Origin: Utricularia gibba
Lineage: Eukaryota; Streptophyta; Magnoliopsida; Lamiales; Lentibulariaceae
DNA length: 64,000 bases
Assembly (NCBI GenBank): GCA_002189035.1
Contig: NEEC01000011.1
Location: 1,054,001-1,118,000 of the forward strand
Reading direction: 5' to 3'
Part shown: positions 53,970 through 64,000 of the stretch, piece after piece
How the letters are laid out: each line of letters opens with the position of its first letter
Position numbering within the stretch: the first letter of the stretch is position 1
The notes under the pieces: generated by a model
Database searches by the model: none
Seen by the model: only the letters and a program-made list of their open reading frames with translations
Told to the model about the DNA's origin: nothing
Program-made: the position numbers and the translations under genes

Positions 53970-55275
53970 GATCCTTCCTGATGTGCAGGTGTGATGTATA
54001 GCTGTGAGTGTCACTTAGATAGAATTGTGTGCAGTTCAGATTCGTTGTGAACACTGTAATGTCATGTACTTCACTCTCTTTTGTTCAATAACCAACACAA
54101 GATAGTCATGAATTTGGGACAGCCGGTCTTCTCAGTACCACATTTTCTGAAGCAAGGCTCTCATTATCACATCTGCTTTTGGGCTTGGTACCTCGATGGG
54201 CTCTGGTAATATGACTCTGTGTTAGCAGAAACCATGAACGGAGGAAGCAACAGGCTGCAATCAATAAGGAGCAGCGATTAACTAATATCTAAACCCAATT
54301 CCGGCCGTTTTTCCCCTTCCTGCTCTTATACCAGCAACTGACCTTCAAGAATGGACCACTTCCACAGGAGCGTCCCTTTTATCACACTGGGCCGGCATCC
54401 CAGTTGCCTGTATACTGATTTCTTTTCTTGTTTGGGTCAAAACAATAGGAGAAGAGGCAGAATGCACAGAGGACCCAAGCTTGCTACGTGAACTCATCTA
54501 GCAACACAGTAGAAGATAAGAGGATAAAAGCTTGATACATGACTCATCCAAGCATAGATTTATCATTTTTAGGCAAATACGGGTCTTTGTGCCCATTGCT
54601 CACGTGAAGGAATTGCATTCCAGTTGACTGAGATTGACAGATTTGAATAAAGTATAACCCAAGTTGAACCTTTCACAGATCACTGCACAAAACGAGCTGC
54701 ATACCTCTTGTTTATTATATCACGTGGTGTTGTGGCAGACAAGCACCCTACAGAAGAGTCCTCGTCTCCAAAGTAAGAAGGGAATACAGCGCAGCCAGTG
54801 CCTCAACACATTTTGGTGATATGAACTTAAAAAGTGCACCTAACCTTTTCCGGATGCTCATTGCCGTCATATACCATTCACTGAATAAATTATGTTTGTT
54901 ATATTTTAGCATATAGTTAAAAAGTCTCACAGAAGAAATATCTAGTTCGGCATGAATTGTGTTTGATTTAACAATAATTTTTGTTTGTGTGATATTGCTG
55001 CAAAACAAAAACAATACCAAATTTTATGTGAAGACATCAAAGAGAAAAAAACATGGGCGAAACATCACTAAAACATGAACAGATTTAAGGAAATCAATCA
55101 AATCATTTGATTGTTTATCTTAAACATTGAGTCATATTTGGTGGCTTGAAATAAGAAAGAATAGCCCTAATTAGAAGAGTGATCTTTTGTCCATTCCACA
55201 ATAATTTCAATTGATCTCTTATCAATATTTCAACAATGTCAAGTAAAAATTTGAGTGACTCCTCCTGCTTCCCCC
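53970..55275. other. 3' region and intergenic, no gene assigned
   Basis: The first ~130 bp are likely ASG1 3' untranslated sequence. A 90-codon minus-strand frame at 54748-55020 has no similarity I recognise. No RNA gene or repeat end was found. Confidence 0.45.
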
Positions 55276-55696
55276 ATGAAAAGTATGATGAATGTGACTC
55301 TGTCGTTGGCACTGCTCTTTATTGGAAACTTCATCTCTGCTCTCGCTATCCGGCCACTGGCAGCCTCGGATTCTGTACTTTTTCGTGTAAGTGATCCCTT
55401 CCTTGGAAATCTATGTACCTAAACATGCTTCGAAAAAATCTGTTTACACTGTAGTTGGAGGAGGTGGCAAGGGAAAGGAGATTCCCTTGAGGAGTTGGAA
55501 TCTTGAAAATTTCCCGACGACGGTGAGCCTGAAGGCCAATAGAGGTGGTGGTCGGGCTGTTAGAGGCGGTGGCGGAGGCGCAAGCATCGGTCAGTCAAAT
55601 CCCGGTAGAAAAAGCACAAATGTTCCATGTGCACCAGCATGTCACCTCAGCTATAATAGTAGTCGGTGCTCCTCAGTTTTCTCCTCTAATGTCTGA
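55276..55696 (+). CDS. possible small secreted glycine-rich protein
   Basis: An ATG at 55276 opens MKSMMNVTLSLALLFIGNFI, then SALAIRP, a convincing signal peptide with a hydrophobic core and small residues before the likely cleavage site. A splice donor region follows at 55385-55392 (CGTGTAAGT), and an acceptor at 55454 (CACTGTAG) leads into a Gly-rich frame (GGGGKGKEIPLRSWNLENFP, later GGGRAVRGGGGGASIGQSNP) that stops at 55696. If the donor is GTGTAA at 55385 the frame stays open for about 117 codons; if it is the stronger-looking GTAAGT at 55387 the frame closes soon after. The protein family is not recognised, and the tail has three Cys residues. It may be a real small secreted protein or a decayed one. 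Confidence 0.4.
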
Positions 55697-55871
55697 ATTC
55701 CCCAGGCAAAGTTGCGATGTTTCCAAGTTGGAGTGCCGCCACCTTTCCACTTCATTTTCACGAGAAAAATGCCTTATTTTAACATACGATATCTTTTAAG
55801 TTAGTTAAATTATACGTGTTTGATTAAGATATATTAAAAATTAAAAAATTAAGATTTTCTTGATTTATCTG

Positions 55872-56393
55872 TGATGGGGTGTAAATCGGCTGGGGATGGT
55901 CGGCTTTTGAAAGGCTGTAAAAAGGAGTCTTGACAGGGTATAACGTCAGTCGACAGGCCAATATGTGTCAGAAGTTTAATAGTGATGGCCGTCTGACACA
56001 GTCTGAAAAACAGCCAAATTACGGCAGAACAGGCGGCCGATATCTGAAAAGCAAGGTCGCATAGCAGGCGCAAAAGTAACCGACACCTGTAGATGCGAAG
56101 AATCGGCTAGACCGGCCTCCCCTATAACTAAAAAGAATCATAACGGAGGGGGGTGGTTGGATCCTAAGCCTCCCACCTGTACTCTCATTCACCACATCTC
56201 ACTAGTAAAAAATATTCTCCGGTGAGTTCCGATAGCTTCGTGGTTTTTTCCGTCTTGCGACAGTTTTCACGTAAAAAATCTCGACCTCATTCATTTCATC
56301 CAATTAAACCAAAACAGATCACGCATAGGAATATACAAAGGTTGCCTTTTCGATCACCCCCACAACCGGAAAATCAACCCGGCCCGCTCAACA
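55872..56393 (+). mobile_element. LTR copy, TGATGGGG family
   Basis: The 522-bp copy begins TGATGGGGTGTAAATCGG, ends CCGCTCAACA, and is collinear with 31373-31903. Shared blocks include AACCGACACCT, CAGAACAGGCGGC and TTTCACGTAAAAAATCT, the last near a probable promoter/transcript start. The flanks (ATCTG and AATTT) do not match, so it may be truncated or rearranged. No internal retrotransposon genes lie beside it. Confidence 0.65.
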
Positions 56394-56399
56394 AATTTT

Positions 56400-57159
56400 T
56401 ACCCTTAACAATCTTTTTTGTAATAACGGACATTAATTACTTTAATATAAATATATTTTTCATAAAAAAAATTAAAAATAAAGATTGAAATAACAAATAT
56501 TGATATACAAATAAATGTAATAACTGTATATCTATCTATTGAGGATTTGATCATCAAAAGATTGTGACTTTGCTTGATTTTTCATTGTATTAAAATCCTA
56601 ATCTTTTATCTTGCTACACAAACTGATTTTCCAGAGGTACTAGTTACTAGATGTGGATGAATTTAGATTGAAAACCAAAAAATGTCGTAATGAAGAAAGG
56701 TCTTTGCTATTATTAACATTTTATGTTTGGCAATAAGTGGCATGGCATGCCCATATTCATCTTATCAATAGGGGAATATAAAAAAGTTACAAAAATTTAA
56801 ATAGAACTCAACAAAGACATATGTTCATATATAAAGAAAATATACCACATTTAGTCAAATAATAACATGTATCACGTGTTACGATTCTTGATTGATCTAA
56901 GGAAATTTATTCTTTCAACGTCATTCTTCAATTGCATAAAAGCTTCGCAATATGATGCTTTTGTCAGTGCTATAGAGGCTATAATGGTTAAATTTGTATC
57001 TTGGTTCACTTTAGAAAGATGTCTAACAATTTTCATGCAATTAGGTAAAGTAGGAATGATAGTACCTTGATTTCTTATTGATGGGTTAGATACGTTAAGA
57101 GTAGTTAAAATATATTAAAGAGTATCAGTCATCTTGGTTGTAGTGTCAAGCGTCACCCT
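56400..57159. other. intergenic, no gene seen
   Basis: AT-rich, with a 67-codon plus-strand frame at 56867-57070 that I cannot identify. Confidence 0.4.
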
Positions 57160-57780
57160 CATTTGTTTTTTGTGGCTTATCGGAGGCAGTGGTACAGGAA
57201 TATCCAATGGAATTCAACCGAATCTTTGTGTTCAACATACGTTATTGACTTATTGTAACTGATGGAATTAGACTAGGATCTTCATAACATATTATTTTTT
57301 TCTAATGCAATGTCCACATATTTTTCTATGTTGGGAATATATCTTCTACTTAGTGGAGGAGAATATATATAGTACAGGAATTTCCTAGTTTTTGTGTGTT
57401 TCTTGAATTTTGGACATCTCACATGTATCAAAAGAATCGAAAAGAGATCGAATATTTAGATTTACAAAAACATCAATAAAAATAATTAAAAACGATACAA
57501 AATCAATGTACTTGATCACACTTATGAAATAACTCATACCATCAGATTAAAACGATGAATAAAGCTAATATTTTTAATCTTTGTCATTTTATTTATTATC
57601 ACTTTCAATTGTTTTCAATATTTCATTTTATTTTGCTCCTATCTTTTTTTTTGAATATTTGTCCATATCACTGTGATTTATTTTTTAATAAAATCATGAT
57701 GAGTATTTTGTTTACATTATTTAATTATAGCACAACCTTGAAGGTTGAAATTTTTATCCATCATATTTTCAGCATATACT
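57160..57780. repeat. diverged direct repeat, copy 1
   Basis: Collinear but strongly diverged match to about 62265-62920. GGCTTATCGGAGGCAG..GGAATATCCAA corresponds to GACTTATCAGAGGTAA..GGAATATCCAA. GAATAAAGCTAATA..TTTGTCATTTTAT and TTTCATTTTATTTTGCTCC-like segments correspond to GAACAAAGCCAACA..TTTGTCATCTTAT and TTTCATTCCATCCTACTCC. The copies are 5.1 kb apart. Confidence 0.5.
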
Positions 57781-57959
57781 TGTTTCCTAAAGGCATTTAC
57801 AAGAACTTCAAAATTAATGATATCTTTTCACAAATCATTTTCTTCTCCCATTTGCTTCTAAGAAAAATTACATCAGAAGCAATAAATTTTTTTGTGGTAC
57901 TAATAATGAATCATTTCAAAATCATTTGAAAAAGAAGAAAAAACGATAGTTTCAATGAA

Positions 57960-58960
57960 ATCATTGTAATTGTTAAACAAGATTGTTAACACTCTTATAT
58001 AAAATCAGCATCATATCCCAAAATTGTCTTTCAAATACAAAAAAATAAAAGAAATTCAAAACCCAACAGCAACACCACTACAACTAAAACAAGATAATAC
58101 AAAAAATTGAAAAATGAGGCCAATAACATCTAAACAACTAATTGTTATGTAGGGATCTAAAATTAGCGTGCACTTTTGTATCACATAATCCGAAGGGAGT
58201 GTGAGAGAATCAAAAGTTGGCCTCAAGCACCTAAAGAGAAGGGCTTAAGCAGACATCGTTGAAAATGCGCATTCTGTCGAGCTCAATCGGACATCGTTGG
58301 TAAAACGCATTCTGTCTAATTTGTCTGCGGGATGTGAGATGTAGGGGTTAGATTTGGGTATAGGAAAAACATTAGTTATTGCAGGAGTTGAAATGACTTT
58401 GGTGATATGATTTATTTTATAATCCCACTAAACGAGTGACAGTGTTATAACGGTCATCGAGTAGCACTATTTTAGAATAATACCCTCAGAACTTGCACAA
58501 GAGGTCAGTCTTCGAGGTTTATACATATAGGTATGAACAAGTTTTAAGTAAGGTGGATCTTAAATCCAAAGCCACTTTTTGTGTTGTGTTTAAAACTTAA
58601 CTTGTCTTTTGTTTTCAATCTTTTTAAGTTTTTGTTTGAAAATAAAATTTCAATAACAATTTCCTATGAATACAATCTTATTTTATTATTTCGACGATTT
58701 CTATGCACTTACAGAATTACCATCAGAGTTGTACTTGAGGGCACATAAATGGTGGCAATAGGCGATGAGGAATGATGTATAGAGAAAAAAAATCTCTTAT
58801 TAGTCCTATTTTTTTGATCTATTGTTAGTTAGTTTTTCAAAGAGTTTGAGTTGTAGGTCATTTTTTCTTTTGTGAACAGCAACCACTTTTCCAACATCAA
58901 TCTTCTTTTTTAAGATCAATTTGAATGATTGTTAATTGTCTTTTCTTAAAATTGAAATTA
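57960..58960. other. intergenic with a 27-bp imperfect duplication
   Basis: Two GACATCGTT...GCATTCTGTC units lie at 58252-58278 and 58290-58316. Nothing else is recognised in this stretch. Confidence 0.4.
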
Positions 58961-59169
58961 AAAAGATTCTACTTGGTGCCATGATATCTCTCCCAAATTC
59001 TAATGATATAAATGCAGTGCAATATAATTATTACAACAAGGTACTCAATCATTGAATTTTTAGATTCAACGAATATCTCGTTGGAAGCTATACAGACTGT
59101 CTGAAATATCCCAAAGATATTATAAATGAGATAAGAGAGTACATGCAAAAAAGGCTGATGCATCCAATA

Positions 59170-59965
59170 TAATTGCTGTTGTTCCTCCCCTTGATACGGA
59201 TGAAGATGAAGAGTTTATGCCACTATCTATGAGTGCTTCATACCGGTGTATCATAATGAAATAAAAAAAAAGAATTGCACTACAATTTAATTTCATAGAT
59301 TGATTTTATTGAGGGAATTGAAGATGTTGAAAATGCACACATATCAAATATTTCCAAAAAGAAGAGAGATCAAGATGTTTACATACGAATAGCATGTATC
59401 ATATATGCAATGCTATTAAGTATAATAGTGTTGCATATATGATACATGCTATTAAAAATATGAAGTCCTCATTCTATGATGAGTTAAGAGTTACACATTT
59501 GAAGAAGGTGGATAACGCAAGAGAAAAATTTAAAAAGTTAGGATCAAATTTTTGAAAAGAAGAATATGGATGCAGTTTGATGGAAGATAGTTGGAATGAT
59601 AGAAGGGTAATATTATTAATAAATTTTTAAAGTATTTTTAAGAAGTCAGTCAATAATTCAAGCTATTCTCACATGAGTAATAAACTATTTAAATTATTGG
59701 ACAAGTTTATTAGTGAAGTTGGTCAAGAATATGGTTTTCAAGTTATTACAAATGTTTCTGTAGTTAGAATTTTTACCAAATTTATAGCTCAATGATTTGT
59801 TCATTTATCGGAAAACTAGTGAGTTTGAAGAAAGTATATCATGAAAGAGTGGCTTTCAATGGATTCATCTATAACCAAGCAATTTTGTTAAATATGTTTG
59901 CGCTCTTTTACAAAAAAAGCATGAAATGATTAGAATGGAAAACTCTCATTTCGCAATAGCTTTCT
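59170..59965 (+). pseudogene. hAT-type transposase relic (DUF659 region)
   Basis: Plus-strand pieces match the DUF659 part of hAT-like transposase proteins. EEYGCSLMEDSWNDRR lies at about 59555-59605. YSHMSNKLFKLLDKFISEVG follows around 59665-59725 and runs into QEYGFQVITN. FNGFIYNQAILLNMF lies around 59857-59905. Frameshifts and in-frame stops separate them, and neither the N-terminal zinc finger nor the C-terminal dimerisation domain is identified. It is a different lineage from the BED-hAT relic at 30.3 kb. A perfect hairpin at 59388-59453 lies just upstream of the DUF659 start. Confidence 0.65.
59388..59453. repeat. perfect 23-bp inverted repeat with 20-nt loop
   Basis: Arms 59388-59410 and 59431-59453 are exact reverse complements (core AGCATGTATCATATATGCAA). 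The loop is 59411-59430. The perfection stands out because the surrounding transposase is badly decayed. Confidence 0.95.
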
Positions 59966-59989
59966 GGTTTGGACATTGGGCACCACTAG

Positions 59990-60290
59990 TTCCCACATTT
60001 TAGACGTTTTGTAAAATCAATTCCCATCGGTTACTGTTTATCCTTACTGTTTAAACCATTTGACAAAACTAGGTTTTATTTTTTTCAAAACAACGAAACA
60101 ATTGATTCCCACTATTTTATAAATTGGATCAATTAATCCACAACAATTAGATAAACACTATTTATATAAATAGTTTGATATAAATGATTCTCATTCTTTA
60201 AAACATCTGGCATGATTAGTTTTCATTTATTTTCACATTTTGTAAATCAATCTCCAAAAAATTTCTATAAGTATTTCATTTTTACCATTA
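59990..60290. repeat. degenerate periodic array
   Basis: Units of the form ATTCCCAC..TTTTAnAAA..GATCAATTA recur at about 45 bp. They resemble the opposite strand of the arrays at 8885-9130 and 24760-25030. Confidence 0.4.
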
Positions 60291-60299
60291 CAATTTGCA

Positions 60300-60760
60300 T
60301 AACTTTTATGTTAAAGCAGATTTCACGTTAACACTCAGTCACACTCTATACAATCATAATATGTTGCTAAAGTAGAACACACTATGATAGCAAGTACTAC
60401 CCTAGAAAAGTGTACCACTTGGCAATAATTAGTAGCCCCACTCTGCAACATTCCGTTACACATCCATTGGCAGCACAATGCAATGCCAAATTGATACGGG
60501 CAGCACATTCATTGGCAACACATTTTTTATATGGGCAGGCGTTGCAGCAAAGGAGGCGAAAAAGGTTTTGCGCAAGATTAGTAGGACTCGTTTGTTTAAG
60601 AACATCCCATCCCCCATCCGTAATCAATATAGGATATCATATCAAACCCTATGGACTTACATTCTCCCTCTTTTAGACACTCAGTATCCTCATTGAGTAC
60701 CTCTTCATCCCATCATTTGTATGAGTCCAGGTTTGGCTTTGATACTAAATAGCTTGGCAG
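60300..60760. other. intergenic, no gene assigned
   Basis: Two overlapping open frames of 72-88 codons at 60410-60696 show no domain that I recognise. Confidence 0.35.
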
Positions 60761-60764
60761 ATGA

Positions 60765-61560
60765 GTTGAGGATTGAGATGATGTAAGCTTTTGCTGCTGC
60801 AGTGATGAGTTTGACAAACATGTGTGCTAATATGACGCAAAATCAACCAACAAGGTAAGTGGACGTTACTGCTAGCAAAGGAACAAGCCAACAAGTATGA
60901 AAAGAGGTTAAAGATTACCATGAGACCCTTAAAAAGGTAAGAATTCATGCCTTCAAGGATGGAACACCAGAGGATGAGGAAACATGGATCCTAAAGTTGG
61001 AAGAGAAATTTGAGCATGGGAGTGTGGCAAGAAACATTCAGGGAGCATAGACTTGGAACTAGGACTTGTTTTACTTATGGAAATAAGGTTCATCTTGTGG
61101 TGAAATTCCCTACCAGGAGTATTGCAAGTATGGAAAAAATAGTTAGTAAGTGTAGTTGAAAAGGCCAGAGTCTTTGCCATGATGGAACAGCAAGCAGTGT
61201 AATTGTAGGCACATTGCTTTTTGACCTTATTCCAACTTATGTATTAATTGATTATGGTGCTACACATTCATTTGTGTCAAAGAAATTTGCACGTACGTTA
61301 GAAAAAGAACCCGAGGAAATGGTTTTCATTGTAACCACTTTGGAAAGTCAGGATAAATTTAGGCTTAGGAAGTTGTACAAGAATTGTGTTGTAGAGATTT
61401 TGGAAAAATGGCTACCAATGGATTTGAGGCTGCTTGAGCTTACCGATTTTGATGTTATTTTCAGTATGGATTAACTAGGTGGGAATTTGATACTTGCAGA
61501 ATTTTCAGAGCTAGCATAATTAACTTCAATCGAGTTTCGAGACGAAACTCTAAATAAGAT
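60765..61560 (+). pseudogene. Ty3/gypsy gag-protease relic
   Basis: The clearest part, 61214-61474, is a retropepsin-like domain of chromovirus type: YVLIDYGATHSFVSKKFART with Tyr in place of Thr at the active-site triad (DYG for DTG), then a C-terminal block LLELTDFDVIFSMD matching the FDVILGMDWL-type motif, followed by a stop in place of Trp. Upstream, ANMTQNQPTR and TPEDEETWILKLEEKFEHGS (about 60800-61030) could be gag remains. Reverse transcriptase is not found. It is unrelated by sequence to the Athila-like element at 26.4 kb. Confidence 0.7.
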
Positions 61561-61569
61561 GAGGTGAAT

Positions 61570-62260
61570 GTAAGGAATCAAGTTTCCAACACTTCCCTAT
61601 AATCCTGCTTCCTTTTTTGTTTTAATAGTAGAACTAGGGTTTAGGGTCTCTAATATGACATCGGATGTTCTTCTATGAGAAAGGAGGTTAGAGAAATGGA
61701 GAGCCACACAAGGGAAAAATACATTGGTTGGTTAAGGTGGTAAATTTAAATGTCCAAATTAAAAATTTAAAATATCAACAAAAGTAATGGGTTTTCTCAT
61801 GGAGTTTCCAAGTATAGAGGGTGGCAAGGTAAGCAAGGGTGCCGTTTGTACTAGAGTTAAATTGTATTGAAGGAGGTCGAACGTGTATGTGTATGATTAA
61901 AGCGGTAGATGGGAGGGTCTTGGGGAGCAACTATTTGTATCTGGCGAGGTAATCTAGTTGTTTTTTGTGGTCTTACAAGTCTAACAACTTATCAAAAACT
62001 TTAAGGGTGTTTTGTGCTACTTTTTTTCATAATTTACTTTATACTAAGAATAACTTATAAATAGTGAATGGTTGATTAGTATATATTTAAAAGTAAAAAA
62101 ATAAGATGATGCTATTTGATTTTATTGGTTTATTTTTAATACTAAATACTATTTTACTGTTTTTTTATTAAATACTAAAACGTGTTTTTTTTTAGTTTAA
62201 AAATATCATCAGCACATACTAGTCCTAAAATAGTATAGGCAAGTTTAGGTATTTTTGTAT
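61570..62260. other. intergenic, no gene seen
   Basis: AT-rich sequence with no recognisable gene or element end. Confidence 0.45.
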
Positions 62261-62264
62261 CTTA

Positions 62265-62920
62265 TGACTTATCAGAGGTAATAATAAATGGAATATCCAA
62301 CAAGATTTGACATGGACTTGGGTTTAGAAGGAAAGGTTTTACAGGACTCTTGTGGTTAACATCATTTGTTGAGAGCAAGGGAATTGAACTATAGTATCCT
62401 CCAAACATACTATTTTCTTCGAAATTCATGTGTATGAATTCTTTTATGTTGGTATTTGGACTTGTGCTTATATGGTAAGGTGTATCACTAGCACTTGTAA
62501 GATATGGTATTCTTTGGAGAATTTTCCGAGTTTCTGTACAACAAGTAGAAGAAATTGTTGTAATAATCCAAGAGAAAACAATAGATTGTTGATCAGCAAA
62601 TGGGGGTGATCCCTTCATAAATTTTCCACTTCTAATATATACCTAAAGAGTTAAAGAAATTAGAAAAAAAACATTAAAACTAGTGTACTCGAATAAAACT
62701 AGGTAATAGCTCATGTCGATCACTTCAATACTAATGAACAAAGCCAACACATTCTAACATTTGTCATCTTATCTTAGCTCTCATAATTACCATCAATGTT
62801 TCATTCCATCCTACTCCAATCTATTGTTGCATATTCATTTATATCTTCCAATCCCTCTTCATATTATACCATGTCAATTTTGAGGATTGAAACTACTATT
62901 TATAATATTTCTAATGTGTA
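62265..62920. repeat. diverged direct repeat, copy 2, with an open minus-strand frame
   Basis: This is the second copy of the 57160-57780 repeat. On the minus strand a 118-codon open frame (62618-62262) begins MKGSPPFADQQSIVFSWIIT and ends PSPCQILLDIPFIITSDKS. The matching part of the other copy reads SIGYSCTTASDKP, so some coding-like signal is shared. I do not recognise the protein. It could be an exon of a decayed gene carried in both copies. Confidence 0.4.
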
Positions 62921-62929
62921 ATTGTTTCA

Positions 62930-64000
62930 CAAAGGCCACATCTCATCAAGGGCTCGTTTGGTATAATGTTATAATTTGTTCAGTCTTAAATAAGAATGAA
63001 ACTAATTTACATAAAAATGAATGATTTCAAAAAGCTAAAAGTGTTTTTTGTAGAGTGTTACTTTTTTTTTTCAATGGCATTGTACAGAGTTTTACTTAAA
63101 ACATTATTATGTATCATGTGTTTGATTCTAACAATTATAAATCAGTCAAAAAAAAGAAAGAAAATTGAAAAAATGAATCAAGGAATGGCACGTGACCATG
63201 GTGAGCAAAGCCACATATTGCTATCGTACTAAAACTTAATGCTGCTGTTGGTAAAAGCAAGGAAGAAGTGCTAGACTCATGTGAAAAAGGCGATTTGAAG
63301 AAAAGAGACGGAGGAACGAGCAAAAATGAAAGTCCGTGATGAGTGGTGTTAACAAATTCAGAAGTCTATGGAATTCATCCCTGTAGTTTATCTGATGCGC
63401 TTGAGATTGGCGCTGTGCTTGAAGAGTAAAAGCTTGCAAACAAGTTGGGGAAGGATAGAAACCCTATAACTTGATCAATTTAACTACAAAGTGAGTTGTG
63501 AACTTTCTGTTGAACTTTGTTAGTTTTGGATTTCAGAGAAATATTCTTAGGTTGCAAGGAGCGACTTTAGAATGGTTGAAGTTACAAAAAAAAAAAAAAA
63601 AACTTTAGGTAAGCATGATGATTGATTATGATGCTCAAAGTTTCATTCTTTTTAAATTCATGTGCTACTTATGTGTTATATGTTATTTCTCATGCTTAAG
63701 GTGGGGATTCATGATTTTTGTAGCCTTGCATATCTAGTTTCCAAAGCAAAAGGAATGATTTTGTTTGGAGCTTTAGGGAAGAATATCTCATTTATGCAAA
63801 AACATTGCTGACTTTGTGAGGTTTTCTACATAAAACCGTCTTAATCCATATCTTTTTACTGAAAGGCTTCCTCCTACTTCCCAATGAGGTATCTGTCAGT
63901 GATTCTCATAGCATATACAAATTTTAAAACAATTTAGAATTAATGCTACAAGTCTCTTCACTTGATACCTATTTGTGTAATGGTGTTTTTGTGAGATAGA
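62930..64000. other. intergenic, no gene seen
   Basis: AT-rich with an A-run near 63586-63602. Short open frames near 63000-63440 have no similarity I can name. Confidence 0.45.

Overview
The window is nuclear DNA from a flowering plant, most likely a eudicot. The evidence is many short AT-rich introns with GT..AG borders in genes whose exons encode plant proteins, nested LTR retrotransposons and DNA transposons, and decayed pieces of plastid and mitochondrial-plasmid origin. I cannot name the species.

Layout: 0.7-8.1 kb holds two inverted copies of a ~1.4 kb repeat. The left copy is split by a 1.19 kb solo LTR with a 5-bp target duplication, and a Harbinger-like transposase relic lies between the copies. 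8-14 kb is intergenic, with degenerate short-period arrays and a dead Ty1/copia gag-protease. 14.4-22.5 kb is the most unusual part. It holds the relic of a protein-primed family-B DNA polymerase of the kind carried by linear mitochondrial plasmids. A complete 4.0 kb PIF/Harbinger transposon and two LTR-like insertions have cut into it, and removing each insertion plus one copy of its target duplication restores the local reading frame. 25.4-26.3 kb is a decayed plastid fragment (rpl33, psaJ, trnP). 26.4-30.2 kb is a broken Ty3/gypsy element with an LTR piece. 30.3-33.2 kb is a broken hAT transposase with its own solo LTR. 33.9-35.5 kb has truncated copies of two host genes, an O-fucosyltransferase and a type-B response regulator. 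36.9-38.2 kb is another solo LTR on the minus strand.

The only clearly intact host genes form a head-to-tail island on the plus strand between 39.3 and 54 kb. They are alanyl-tRNA synthetase (22 exons, two possible starts that fit dual targeting), a hydroxyproline O-galactosyltransferase (7 exons, galectin plus GT31 domains, acts on arabinogalactan proteins in the Golgi), and an ASG1-like protein (6 exons). These are housekeeping and cell-wall functions that do not form one pathway. A doubtful small secreted glycine-rich gene follows at 55.3 kb. From 55.9 to 64 kb the sequence returns to repeats: an LTR copy, a hAT DUF659 relic with a perfect 23-bp hairpin, a gypsy protease fragment, and a diverged direct repeat.

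I did not find a convincing new biological system. The items most worth checking are the nested mitochondrial-plasmid polymerase relic, the paired-gene Harbinger element with its 88-bp tandem array and cruciform, and the start region of the alanyl-tRNA synthetase gene.
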